Notes: generated by a model from the letters alone, not told the origin. Positions 33,990 through 42,592 are shown, numbered from the stretch's first letter. The stretch is DNA of 52,825 nt from Planctomycetota bacterium (GCA_029260735.1 JAJDCR010000174.1:1-52825); one strand, 5' to 3'. A program made the numbers and translations.

Positions 33990-34309
33990 TTAGCTCCTTC
34001 CTTCTATCACTATTGTAAAAGATCCCTTTAAACTTTCGATTTTTCCTTCTGCTATTTTTACAAAAGATTCACTATTATGATAGATAATTTATTTTCTCAA
34101 AAGGCTTATTCCCCATGTGCCAAGTGTTTTGAGAAATTGCTTTTTCATTGCTTTATTGTGTCTCTTCGGTAAGCCAGGAAACTAGAGAAAGAATTAGAGC
34201 TGGCAAGAGATAATTCAAGTGAGTGTCCAAATTGCAAAAGGCTATTAGGTCGTGAAAAACCGCGCCCATATTTTGTAGTTAAATCTGCGAAAGCTTTTTC
34301 AGTAAAGCT
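33990..34309. other. Intergenic region with a possible gene scrap
   Basis: No intact gene. On the plus strand around 34172-34300 a frame encodes KELELARDNSSECPNCKRLL, a zinc-ribbon-like scrap with no start or partner; it may be a remnant. Confidence 0.35.
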
Positions 34310-34498
34310 TTACCAATCTGCACGGAGTTTTCCTTCAAGTTCATAGGTTACTGTATGCCGTCCAATTTCCCAGTAAGTTGCTGTCATTACGGGGTTGACT
34401 GTCGAAGCTGCTAATTTACGTCCAGACTCAACAAGTGACGAAACCGGTTCTAACGGAATTGGTGGTGAACTAGGACGACGTATACCAGGCAGTGACAA
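34310..34498 (-). pseudogene. YhcG/DUF1016 N-terminal fragment
   Basis: Encodes VESGRKLAASTVNPVMTATYWEIGRH, close to the N-terminal motif of DUF1016 nucleases (LVEEARxxVAxxVNxxLxxLYWxIGRxI). The remaining ~300 residues are absent. Base composition is visibly GC-richer than the surroundings, as is the next frame, which suggests a transferred segment. Confidence 0.6.
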
Positions 34499-34533
34499 AT
34501 AAAGTTAAGATAGCAAAAGATATCAATGTTTCT

Positions 34534-34893
34534 CTACCAGACCCGGTATGTGTCGAATTCAAGTACTGGTTCTGAATCACTCTCAGAAAGGTACGTCCCC
34601 GTTTCCGATACGCTTGCGGCCGATATCCACTCAAAAAGCCGCACACGATACTTGGACAAAGGAGATGCTAATCTAAATGTTCGTTCGATTCGTTTCTCTG
34701 AAAGCAACAGATCGACCTGTGAACCCGAAGAATCCATGATCCAACATTCAAGGAACGGACGATCCCTGAGAACTGTGCCGCAAAACTTTCGAGCATCGGC
34801 AAGTGATGAAAAACTATGTCGGGGCACTTGATTGTTCGTGATTCGAATTCCGTTAGAACTGTTTTTTAGCTTTCCATCAAAAAAAGATTGCAA
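34534..34893 (-). CDS. Hypothetical protein or remnant
   Basis: 119 residues from a TTG start with no good ribosome site. Content is ordinary (SLADARKFCGTVLRD, SGSQVDLLLSEKRIE) but I recognise no family. The GC-richer composition matches the neighbouring YhcG fragment, so both may come from one transferred piece. Confidence 0.35.
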   Translation of the reverse strand: MQSFFDGKLKNSSNGIRITNNQVPRHSFSSLADARKFCGTVLRDRPFLECWIMDSSGSQVDLLLSEKRIERTFRLASPLSKYRVRLFEWISAASVSETGTYLSESDSEPVLEFDTYRVW

Positions 34894-34920
34894 AGCTATC
34901 TCTAGCGCTGTGTACTTTGC

Positions 34921-35955
34921 TTACTCAAAAACAAACTTGCCGTCTCTCATTAGCCATCGGCCATCCACTTGGATGCTGGTATTTTTGATAACACCATCAC
35001 AGTGAGCATTGCTGGTATACTCGCAGCCCGTTTGATCGGGATAGCCACTTCCAACAGCAATGTGAACTCCAGGGTATTTTTCATCTTGGAGCATAACCCC
35101 AAGGAGCTCTTCGATAAAGACATTCGTACCTATTCCTAGCTCCCCGATTCTTTTAGCGTTTTCGTCTATTTTTAAATATTGAGCAAACTCTTCTTCAAGA
35201 CTCTTGAGAGAGCAATTCAGCTTAGTTACGACTCCCTCTTTTACGGTGACTTCTAGAGGGTTATCATCGAGGAGACCATATTTACTAGAAAAGTAGTCTC
35301 CGAGTACTCCATCTATGACATAGACACCATTCGCTGTTTCAGGATGAGTATAGATTTCTCCAGAAGGAAGATTTCCGGGTTTGTCTGCACTAATGTTTCC
35401 ATCGGAAATGACCCATTTATACTTTTCTCCCAAGTCTACGGTGAGATTGGTTCCGCGAGGAGAGATGATTTGCAAAGTGCGAGCTTTTTCAACATACTCA
35501 TAGACCTTTTGAGACACTCGTTGGATTTCAGTGTAATCTGCACACATTCCAGTGCACATTAGCTCTTCATTGATATCGACCATATGAGCATGTCGAACCT
35601 TACATTCCAAAACAATATTTCTTAATGGTTTACGAAAGGTAGCTAATTCTCCTTTGATTTTTCGAGCAGCAAAAAAACTGACTTGAGCCATTTTCAAAGC
35701 AGAAGCAATCTTTTTTGGCAACAATAGAGGATTTTGTCCGTCTGGGGATCTTTGGCCAAAGTCTTCCATTAGAAAAACTTGGCAGTTGTTTGGGGAAATT
35801 TCTTCTACCTCTTTTTCTAAAGCACGGGCGATTTTCTCTGTTGCTAGGTCAGTAATGATAACCACTTTTTCATCCGGCTTCAGTTTGACACAACTACGTA
35901 CAGCCTGTCGACTTCCAAAAGATAGATTTTTTTTGATATTAGACATGTTTTTCAT
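34921..35955 (-). CDS. M29-type metalloaminopeptidase
   Basis: 344 residues, slightly shorter than typical aminopeptidase T (~400). The metal ligands expected for M29 are visible in order: Glu in NLPSGEIYTHP, Glu in IGELGIGTN, His in YPGVHIAVGSG, and His/Asp in SNAHCDGVI. The N-terminal half is the usual Rossmann-like domain (KVVIITDLATEKIARAL). Cytoplasmic, removing N-terminal residues from peptides. AGGAGATT precedes ATG. Confidence 0.85.
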   Translation of the reverse strand: MKNMSNIKKNLSFGSRQAVRSCVKLKPDEKVVIITDLATEKIARALEKEVEEISPNNCQVFLMEDFGQRSPDGQNPLLLPKKIASALKMAQVSFFAARKIKGELATFRKPLRNIVLECKVRHAHMVDINEELMCTGMCADYTEIQRVSQKVYEYVEKARTLQIISPRGTNLTVDLGEKYKWVISDGNISADKPGNLPSGEIYTHPETANGVYVIDGVLGDYFSSKYGLLDDNPLEVTVKEGVVTKLNCSLKSLEEEFAQYLKIDENAKRIGELGIGTNVFIEELLGVMLQDEKYPGVHIAVGSGYPDQTGCEYTSNAHCDGVIKNTSIQVDGRWLMRDGKFVFE

Positions 35956-35968
35956 AATCTCCTAAAAC

Positions 35969-36140
35969 CTAGCCCCATTTATAAACCATAACCGGTTCAT
36001 CTCGCCCTTTAACAGGCACCTCTCCCAAGTAATCCGCTTTCTCAACTCGATCAGAAACCGCTATCCCATCACAGTGTACTCTTTGCGTAAACGAAAGCCT
36101 ATGCTTCCGGTGACGGCTTGTCTGGCGTGAAGATGAAACC
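35969..36140 (-). pseudogene. Class III nucleotide cyclase remnant
   Basis: Minus-strand pieces in two frames read HARQAVTGSIGFRLRKEYTVMG and, after a stop or frameshift, DRVEKADYLGEVPVKG followed by RDEPVMVYKWG and a stop at 35969. These are the last blocks of a class III adenylate/guanylate cyclase domain. Upstream parts are lost. It lies immediately upstream of the aminopeptidase gene. Confidence 0.6.
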
Positions 36141-36553
36141 TACTGTCTTTTCCACTACCTCCTGAAGGTACACCCCACGCTCGCCGCTAAAGCAATAAAA
36201 TCAATCGCTTTCACCGATTCCATTGAACGAATAGAAGACTCTCTCCGAAAAATCGATATATCATTATAGCACTTCTTTTATCGTCTTCTACAACGTTTCT
36301 AGTCTGGACTAGTCTGGAAGGTTTCGAAGAGATAAAAGCATAAGAGAAATCTTAAGTTTGAGCTTGATATGAATTCTAATATTGAGTAAACTTACAAAAA
36401 CAAACTTACGGTTTTTCATACAAATTTTTAAAAAGATCTCAAATCAAAGAAAGCATAAGAATATTTCTAACAAAAATTTAGAACAAGATTGTAATTATGG
36501 AAACAAATTATCTGTTCTTGAGTTGAACGTTCCCCTGGCAAAAGGATAAAGTA
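36141..36553. other. AT-rich leader of the YhcG-type gene
   Basis: No gene seen. It probably holds the promoter of the nuclease gene; no clear consensus pair or hairpin. AAGGA lies 8 nt before the GTG start at 36554. Confidence 0.4.
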
Positions 36554-37960
36554 GTGAATTACCAGCAATTGATCAAAGATCTATCTGCTCTTAACCAATC
36601 TGTTTTAAGAAAAACGGTTCAATCGGTAAATTTTAACTTAACGTTAAGAAATTGGTTCGTTGGCCAGTACATTTTCGAATACGAGCAAAATGGAAAAGAC
36701 CGAGCAAAGTATGGGGATAGGTTGCTCAAGAACATTTCAAAAGACTTAACTCAACTTTTACATAAAGGTGTTTCTGAAAGAAACTTGGCAAAGTATAGAA
36801 TGTTTTTCAGAAAGTATCCAACTGGGCAGACAGTGTCTGCCCAATCTTCAACGATTTTGCCGACACTGTCGGCAAAATTGTTATCTTTATTAGAAACAGG
36901 AACTTCCGACAATTTCTTTGAGTTGAAAGTGCAGTCTTTTTTCCACAGCATTAAGAAAGAGACCATCACTTATTTTATGAAACTTTGCCAAAACCTAACG
37001 TGGTCTCATTTTGTAGAGTTAATTAGGATAGATGATGAACTAGAACGTCAGTTCTACGAAGTAGAAACATTACAAAATAAGTGGTCAGTACGAGAAATGA
37101 AAAGGCAAATAGATAGCTTGCTTTTTGCAAGAATCTGTCTAAGTAAAGATAAGGATCAAGTTTTGCAAGTTGCAAGACAGGGAGTTACGTTAGAAAAGCC
37201 TGAAGACTTAGTCAAAGATCCCGTTGTACTTGAGTTTTTGGATTTACCTGAGTCTAATAAGTTTAGCGAATCGGATTTAGAAACATCCATTATCAACAAT
37301 CTGCATAATTTTCTCTTGGAGATGGGAAAAGGCTTTTGCTTTATTGCCCGCCAAAAAAGAATCACCTTTAACACTCGACATTACTATATAGATCTTTTAC
37401 TTTATAACCGTAAATTAAAATCAATTATAGCGGTGGACTTAAAAGTTGGCGAGTTTGACCATGCAGATGCTGGACAAATGAATTTCTATTTGAACTATTT
37501 AGAAAAAGAGGAGATGGAAGAGTGGGAAAACCCTCCCATTGGAATTATTTTATGTGCAAGCAAAGATCAAGCCTTCGTTGAATTTGCTCTTGGAAACTTG
37601 GATGACCGAGTTTTTGTTTCGCAATACCAACTCTATTTACCCACCAAAAATCAACTTAAGGAACTAGTTGAAAAAACAAAGCAAAATATAGAAGTTGCCT
37701 CATCTCCATCAAAAATATTGCTTACCGATTTAGATTTACCCAAAAGAATTGTCACTATTCTTCATGGTGCAGGAATAACTGAAATCAATGACCTAGTACC
37801 CCAAACAGAGTCTGATTTGTTGAAAATTCGAAACTTTGGCCAAGCATCGTTAAAGAAAGTAATTTCTGAACTAGGAAAGTTAGGTGTATCCTTAGCTCAC
37901 TCACAAAGCAAGCGAAACACGAGGAAGAGAAAATCAGCTAGTAAAAAGAGAAAAACCTAA
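36554..37960 (+). CDS. YhcG-type PDDEXK nuclease fused to alpha-CTD-like domain
   Basis: 468 residues. The DUF1016 N-terminal domain (residues ~1-90) and PDDEXK nuclease domain (residues ~245-365) are standard for YhcG proteins; the active site reads YYID280LLLYNRK then AVD295LK297. The tail, residues 387-446, is unusual: LTDLDLPKRIV, AGITEINDLV and SDLLKIRNFGQASLKKV match the C-terminal domain of RNA polymerase alpha (helix-hairpin-helix, UP-element binding), followed by a Lys/Arg-rich end. The 91-110 linker is encoded by two perfect palindromes. Two YhcG fragments lie nearby. Confidence 0.85.
   Translation: MNYQQLIKDLSALNQSVLRKTVQSVNFNLTLRNWFVGQYIFEYEQNGKDRAKYGDRLLKNISKDLTQLLHKGVSERNLAKYRMFFRKYPTGQTVSAQSSTILPTLSAKLLSLLETGTSDNFFELKVQSFFHSIKKETITYFMKLCQNLTWSHFVELIRIDDELERQFYEVETLQNKWSVREMKRQIDSLLFARICLSKDKDQVLQVARQGVTLEKPEDLVKDPVVLEFLDLPESNKFSESDLETSIINNLHNFLLEMGKGFCFIARQKRITFNTRHYYIDLLLYNRKLKSIIAVDLKVGEFDHADAGQMNFYLNYLEKEEMEEWENPPIGIILCASKDQAFVEFALGNLDDRVFVSQYQLYLPTKNQLKELVEKTKQNIEVASSPSKILLTDLDLPKRIVTILHGAGITEINDLVPQTESDLLKIRNFGQASLKKVISELGKLGVSLAHSQSKRNTRKRKSASKKRKT
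36823..36843. repeat. Perfect 21-bp palindrome inside the nuclease gene
   Basis: TGGGCAGACA, one central G, then its complement. It encodes GQTVSAQ in the linker between the two YhcG domains. Confidence 0.9.
36854..36878. repeat. Perfect 25-bp palindrome inside the nuclease gene
   Basis: ATTTTGCCGACA, one central C, then its complement. It encodes LPTLSAK, so the two adjacent palindromes share the GACA-N-TGTC core and encode the similar peptides TVSAQ and TLSAK. Confidence 0.9.
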
Positions 37961-38068
37961 CTTCTCTAATGAAATGTAACAATTCTACCAATAAATATCT
38001 AAAAAAATCAGTAAACCAAGAGAGTTAAGTGATAAGTAGAAAAGCAAATTCTTAAAAGAATTTTTATC

Positions 38069-38103
38069 CGTCAATTTGGCAGATGACATCTGCTAAATTG
38101 ACG
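38069..38103. repeat. 35-bp palindrome with one mismatch
   Basis: CGTCAATTTGGCAGATG, one central A, then its complement with a single mismatch. Same odd-length design with a single central base as the palindromes inside the nuclease gene. Confidence 0.85.
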
Positions 38104-38184
38104 AATACATGAAGTACTATGTAGAGTCGCTATGAAAAAAAACAAATGAAGAAGCGAAAAAAAGTCAGTTCACGCTTGGATTGT

Positions 38185-38215
38185 GAAATTGTGCAACAAG
38201 TTGTTGCACAATTTC
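38185..38215. repeat. Perfect 31-bp palindrome
   Basis: GAAATTGTGCAACAA, one central G, then its exact complement. If read in the frame of ATG 38146 it encodes EIVQQVVAQF. Confidence 0.9.
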
Positions 38216-38305
38216 CCTCGGGGCCACCTATACAAGTAAGTCCCTCTGACTTAGCCTTCCGGCATCAAATTTCTCACGAGTATCTACTCCCACTAGGTCC
38301 TGAAC

Positions 38306-40063
38306 CTAGCGGGATAATCCCCTCGTTTTGCGGTTATACCACAAAATCAAGCCACTCAAAAGAAATAGTGTCCCTCCTCCGACAAACAATTTCCCGGTAT
38401 CTCCCTCCCAAAGATCTTGCACTCGAAAATTTCTCTCCAGCCGATAATAGAGTCCCATAAATCCTATTAAAATAGAGGCTATTCCGAGAATATTTGCTGC
38501 TTTAAAAAAGCTCAGTTTATTGTGGATAAGTTGGTGGATAAAGTCGTAAATGGATTTTACATAGATTTCTATCTGAGAAGAGCTATCCAAATAATGATAG
38601 ACGTTGTAGGTCGCATTGTTTAAATAGCAGGAGAAAATTTGATAGAAATTTTTTGGATGAAGAAGAGAGAAGCTCGGGGATATCCAAGTTTTATCTTTTG
38701 TTTGAATGATGAGGCTTTTTTTGTGAATCGTCACTTCAGCGATATCTTCCCACGGGCAAATTTGTTTTGGGAGGCGGCGGCGGAAAATTTCTGAGATACC
38801 TTTTTCGTCTAGGCAAATTTGATAGCCTTGCTTCCAGTAAATCCAAGCTCCTAGGGCCAAGCCTACTTCCAAAAGGAGAATTCCTGGTATACTCCAAGTT
38901 AAAATCACCTGAACGCCAAGAGCAATAATTGTAAAGGAGAGAAGGTAAAAGCCTAGGACATAGAGAAAACGATAGCGAAAGATGGCTATGGGGACTTCTT
39001 GTTCGTGAGGGATAGAGATCTCTTTTCCCTCCAAAAACATTTGAATGTCTTCGGCCATAGCAGATACTGTGCTATAGCGATTGTCTTTATTTTTTTGGAG
39101 AGCTCGCTGGCAAATTGCATTCAGTTGCCAAGGAAGATCGCTATTATGAAAATGAAGAGGTCGGGGTTGTTGGTGACGAATAGAATGGATCAGGCTGTGG
39201 TTGCTACTATCCGCAAAGGGAAGTTTTTGTGTTAGCATTTGATAAAAAATAATGCCTAAAGCCCAAATATCGGTTCGAACATCATGTTCTCCTCGAACAA
39301 AAGTTTGCTCTGGAGCCATATAGGCAGGAGTTCCAATAATTTGCGTAGTTATTGAGCTTTGGCTTTCTAAAATTTTACCCAAGCCAAAGTCAAAAATTAC
39401 AAGCTCGTTTTCTTCTGTCATCATGATGTTTGTCGGTTTTAAATCTCGGTGGACAATATTTTCTTGGTGCATCGATTTGACAGCATCTAGAAGAGAAATG
39501 AATTTTTCTAGCCAATTTTCATAGGAGGAAAAAGTGACTAAGGGAACTTTATCTAGGGTTGTTCCTGAAAGATAGTCCATAACAAAAAAATCGACCCCAT
39601 CAATTTCGTCGTAATCATGGATACGTACAATATTTGGATGTTTTAGCTTAGAAAGTATCGAGATTTCCCGAAAAAAGCGCTTTTTTAAATCCCGCACCAA
39701 GCCAGATCGGATAATTTTAATGGCAACTTTTTTTTGATTGCGGTTGTCAAAAGCTTCGTAAACAGATCCCATTCCTCCTGTATTAATTAACCGCTTTACT
39801 TCATAAGGGCCAAATTGAAAAGGGGAGCCCCCACAAGAGATGGCTTGGAAAGATATTTGGATAGATCCGATTTGTTCATGTAAAAGAGTATTCAGCATGG
39901 ATTGAGAAAGTAAACCTTGGTCGTGTAGAAGTTGCCCGAGTAAGCTATCCTCTCCCTCTGAACTTTTTTGGCGTATTTGCTTTTGCAAAGCCAAAATTTC
40001 TAATAATTCTTCAGAAGTAATCCATTTTTTCAGGAGAGCCAGCTCGCCGAGCTTCTTTCTCAT
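38306..40063 (-). CDS. Membrane-bound eukaryote-like Ser/Thr protein kinase
   Basis: 585 residues. The N-terminal ~65 residues form two LGELALLKKWITSEELLEIL-type repeats like the N-domain of type II secretion ATPases. The kinase domain follows: G-loop NTGGMGSVYEA (94-104), K116 in VAIK, HRDLKPTN (205-212), DFG (225-227), APE (250-252). Then two membrane segments (~375-425), a domain without known match, and two more membrane helices at the C-terminus. It overlaps the end of the ECF sigma gene by 4 bp, so kinase and sigma factor are translationally coupled and probably work in one signalling pathway, a known theme in planctomycetes. Confidence 0.92.
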   Translation of the reverse strand: MRKKLGELALLKKWITSEELLEILALQKQIRQKSSEGEDSLLGQLLHDQGLLSQSMLNTLLHEQIGSIQISFQAISCGGSPFQFGPYEVKRLINTGGMGSVYEAFDNRNQKKVAIKIIRSGLVRDLKKRFFREISILSKLKHPNIVRIHDYDEIDGVDFFVMDYLSGTTLDKVPLVTFSSYENWLEKFISLLDAVKSMHQENIVHRDLKPTNIMMTEENELVIFDFGLGKILESQSSITTQIIGTPAYMAPEQTFVRGEHDVRTDIWALGIIFYQMLTQKLPFADSSNHSLIHSIRHQQPRPLHFHNSDLPWQLNAICQRALQKNKDNRYSTVSAMAEDIQMFLEGKEISIPHEQEVPIAIFRYRFLYVLGFYLLSFTIIALGVQVILTWSIPGILLLEVGLALGAWIYWKQGYQICLDEKGISEIFRRRLPKQICPWEDIAEVTIHKKSLIIQTKDKTWISPSFSLLHPKNFYQIFSCYLNNATYNVYHYLDSSSQIEIYVKSIYDFIHQLIHNKLSFFKAANILGIASILIGFMGLYYRLERNFRVQDLWEGDTGKLFVGGGTLFLLSGLILWYNRKTRGLSR

Positions 40064-40632
40064 GGCTGGTAAACCTTTAGCTCATTACCTAACCAACGTC
40101 GGGCGGCATAAAGTCTTTGCTTGACAGCATTGCTTTCGATCTCCAAAATTTCGGCAATTTCTTTTAGACTTTTACCTTCTAAGTAGTGCAAAACAAAAGG
40201 CTGGTGGAGTCTTGGCCGCTCTTGAAGAAGCTTGTTGATCGCTTCTTCAAAATCTAAGTAAATATCGACACAAACATTCGCTTTTTCTTCTGCTTGCTCC
40301 GAGAAATTTTCTTGCAGTTTGTACTTACGTCCTGAACGATAGAGTTTACTTCGAATGATCTTGAAAAAAAGTCCTCGCAAGTGACCTCGGTCGCGATCAA
40401 GCTTCATGGTTGTTCGATAGTCGTTCTTGATAAATTCATAGATTACATCAGAAGCCATTTCATGAGCTTGGAGTTCATCTATATGAGGAGCATATTTCTT
40501 AAATTTTACCGCTAACAAATGGAAATAATTCGCTGCTAAGTAAGCTGCTAAAGCAGCAGGACCTTCAGCATCGCGGAGCAATTCCATCTGACTCCATTGG
40601 GTCGTAATTTTAGATAAAGAATTTTGCCCCAT
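40060..40632 (-). CDS. ECF-type RNA polymerase sigma factor
   Basis: 190 residues with region 2 (MASDVIYEFIKNDY, GHLRGLFFKIIRSKLYR) and region 4 helix-turn-helix (LHYLEGKSLKEIAEILEIESNAVKQRLYAARRWL). No anti-sigma gene is visible; instead its stop overlaps the kinase start (ATGA). Phosphorylation of the sigma factor by that kinase is a plausible control mode but is inference. No Shine-Dalgarno before ATG. Confidence 0.88.
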   Translation of the reverse strand: MGQNSLSKITTQWSQMELLRDAEGPAALAAYLAANYFHLLAVKFKKYAPHIDELQAHEMASDVIYEFIKNDYRTTMKLDRDRGHLRGLFFKIIRSKLYRSGRKYKLQENFSEQAEEKANVCVDIYLDFEEAINKLLQERPRLHQPFVLHYLEGKSLKEIAEILEIESNAVKQRLYAARRWLGNELKVYQP

Positions 40633-40687
40633 AATTTTATTCGTTTCATAAAGAGCTAGCTTTGTAACAAATTCTGAACATCTAGAC

Positions 40688-40702
40688 TAGGGACACGCCC
40701 TA
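40688..40702. other. Short hairpin upstream of sigma factor gene
   Basis: TAGGG-ACACG-CCCTA. The word TAGGGCGTGTCCC recalls the outer end of the palindromic element at 14957 and may be a remnant or a weak terminator of the isomerase gene. Confidence 0.4.
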
Positions 40703-40703
40703 A

Positions 40704-41744
40704 CTAAAACAAATGAATATCATTTAAACAAAGAATTCCCACAGCTTTTTTCCCATCATTATCAACTACAGGTAAATCTTTAGTTTGAGTACGCTTAAAT
40801 ATTTTTAACGCTTCGGAGACGGAATCATTTGCTTTGATCGAAAGACAAGGAATACTTGCAAAGTTTAGCAACTTATCTTCCATATTCGCTCCCTTTAAAA
40901 GCGCCCGACGCAAATCTCCGTCCGTAAAAATTCCCACAAGATTCCCTTCTTCCTCAACAATAACAGCAGCTCCTGCTTTAGCTTGGCTAACCTCTTTAAC
41001 AAAAGTAAGCAAAGTAGTTTGGGCTTGTAAAAAAACCGCTTTGTCTCTGCTTCTCATCATCTCATGAGCTTTTCGAAATTTAAGTCCAAGACTTCCCCCG
41101 GGATGATTCTTACCAAAATCTTCTTTTTCAAAACCTTTGAGTTTAGCTATCGCCAAAGCTAAAGCATCGCCTAAAGCTAGCATTACGGTTGTACTAGAAG
41201 AAGGTGCTAAATCCATATAGCAAGCCTCTTTCACTTCCCCCATTTCTATGCAGGCAGAGGCAAGGCGCCCTAGAGTGCTACTTTTACTTCGGGTAATCGC
41301 TAGAATAGGACATCCCATTCTCTCTAGTTCTCGTCCTAATCGAATCAATTCAACGGTTTCGCCGGAGTAGGAGAAAAGGAGCCCACAATCGCTTTTTTGA
41401 ACGAACCCCAAATCACCGTGCATTCCTTCTACAGGATGGAGAAACCTTGCCGCAGTGCCTGTAGAAGACATCGTCGCTCCGACTTTCCTGGCTATGATTC
41501 CTGCCTTGCCAATCCCACTTACAATCACCCGAGAGTTGCCGGGCATATTTAATAAAATCTCACAAGCTTGCACTAATACAGTATTTTCTTCCTCAAATTT
41601 CCTATAAACTTCCGCAAGAGCATTTTTTTCTTCGCGCAGTACATCTAAGAAACTAGCAACGATATTCTCATTAGCTGGCTTTACCACAGATTTAGTTCCT
41701 TCTTTCAGGGGGGTATTATTAAAAAGTGCTTGGAAAAAAGTCAA
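40704..41744 (-). CDS. kdsD: Arabinose-5-phosphate isomerase (KdsD/KpsF type)
   Basis: Converts ribulose-5-phosphate to arabinose-5-phosphate for Kdo synthesis. 346 residues: SIS domain with VSGIGKAGIIARKVGATMSSTGT, HPVEGMHGDLG, SYSGET and PSSSTTVMLALGDALA, then two CBS domains (residues ~225-345; VGIFTDGDLRR, TKDLPVVDND). Implies an outer-membrane LPS or Kdo-containing glycan. TTG at 41744 lacks a ribosome site; GTG at 41687, with GAAGGA upstream, is an alternative that would give a start nearer to the family norm. Confidence 0.92.
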   Translation of the reverse strand: MTFFQALFNNTPLKEGTKSVVKPANENIVASFLDVLREEKNALAEVYRKFEEENTVLVQACEILLNMPGNSRVIVSGIGKAGIIARKVGATMSSTGTAARFLHPVEGMHGDLGFVQKSDCGLLFSYSGETVELIRLGRELERMGCPILAITRSKSSTLGRLASACIEMGEVKEACYMDLAPSSSTTVMLALGDALALAIAKLKGFEKEDFGKNHPGGSLGLKFRKAHEMMRSRDKAVFLQAQTTLLTFVKEVSQAKAGAAVIVEEEGNLVGIFTDGDLRRALLKGANMEDKLLNFASIPCLSIKANDSVSEALKIFKRTQTKDLPVVDNDGKKAVGILCLNDIHLF

Positions 41745-41834
41745 TTTTATTGTAGGTGCTTAACGTAAAAACTATTAGAATATGGTAGAATTTTTTTAGA
41801 ATATGTCAATGACTTTATAGGGAAAGCGCAAACC

Positions 41835-42527
41835 GTGGAAACGATTTTAATAATAGAAGACGACCCCTCCATTTCACTCGGACTCAAGAAGAATCTACAA
41901 TTTGAGGGATATAATGTTATCACGGCTAGTGATGGAGAAGAGGGTCTGGAAGCCATTTTAACCAAAAAACCAGATCTCCTGATTTTAGATATTATGCTAC
42001 CAAAAGTAAGTGGATTTGAAATATGTAAAACTTTGAGCAAGAAAAATATTCCTGTTCCCATCATTATGCTTACGGCCAAAGATAAGGAAATCGACAAAAT
42101 TATGGGGCTGGATTTAGGAGCAGATGACTATATAACTAAACCCTTTTCCATCCGAGAACTTATTGCCCGAATCAACGCCGTGCTCCGTCGTAAGCGACAA
42201 TTTGAAATAACTCTACAGAAAGTATCTTTTGGAAATATTGAGGTTGATTTTGAAGGACGGACTGTTAGCCAAGATGGGGAACTTCTGGAGATGTCACCAA
42301 AAGAATTTTCTTTACTCAAATTCTTGATCGAGAATGCCGGGAAAGTCCTCTCTCGAGAAGAAATCCTTAATCAAGTTTGGGGCTATGATTACTTTGGAAC
42401 TGCTCGAACAGTTGATAACTTTATCAATAAACTACGACAGAAGCTAGAAGAAGATCAAAATGCTCCTGAATACATTGCTACAGTTAGAGGAATTGGCTAT
42501 AAGTTTATGGTAGAAATTCAGAGTTAG
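41835..42527 (+). CDS. OmpR/PhoB-family response regulator, orphan
   Basis: 230 residues. Receiver domain with acidic pair EDD, phospho-acceptor Asp in LLILDIMLP, conserved T in MLTAK and K in TKPFS, followed by an OmpR-type winged helix (residues ~130-228; SPKEFSLLKFLIENAGKV, RTVDNFINKLRQKL, TVRGIGYKF). GTG start with AGGGAAAG upstream. No histidine kinase gene is adjacent, so its partner lies elsewhere. Divergent from the isomerase gene. Confidence 0.93.
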   Translation: METILIIEDDPSISLGLKKNLQFEGYNVITASDGEEGLEAILTKKPDLLILDIMLPKVSGFEICKTLSKKNIPVPIIMLTAKDKEIDKIMGLDLGADDYITKPFSIRELIARINAVLRRKRQFEITLQKVSFGNIEVDFEGRTVSQDGELLEMSPKEFSLLKFLIENAGKVLSREEILNQVWGYDYFGTARTVDNFINKLRQKLEEDQNAPEYIATVRGIGYKFMVEIQS

Positions 42528-42538
42528 AGTAAGCAAGA

Positions 42539-42567
42539 CGGAATCTTGAACTAAGCTCAAGATTCCG
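42539..42567. terminator. Hairpin between convergent genes
   Basis: CGGAATCTTGA pairs perfectly with TCAAGATTCCG across 7 bp. It lacks a long T-tract but sits between converging genes; probably bidirectional. Confidence 0.6.
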
Positions 42568-42592
42568 CCTTGAATTCATAATCTACCAGAGC

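Larger units (their letters stand above)
37961..38305. other. Region with two palindromes and a possible YhcG scrap
   Basis: No intact gene. Carries palindromes at 38069-38103 and 38185-38215; the latter lies in a frame (from ATG 38146) encoding CEIVQQVVAQFPSG, which resembles the linker region of YhcG proteins just before the WGHN-type motif. Confidence 0.45.
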
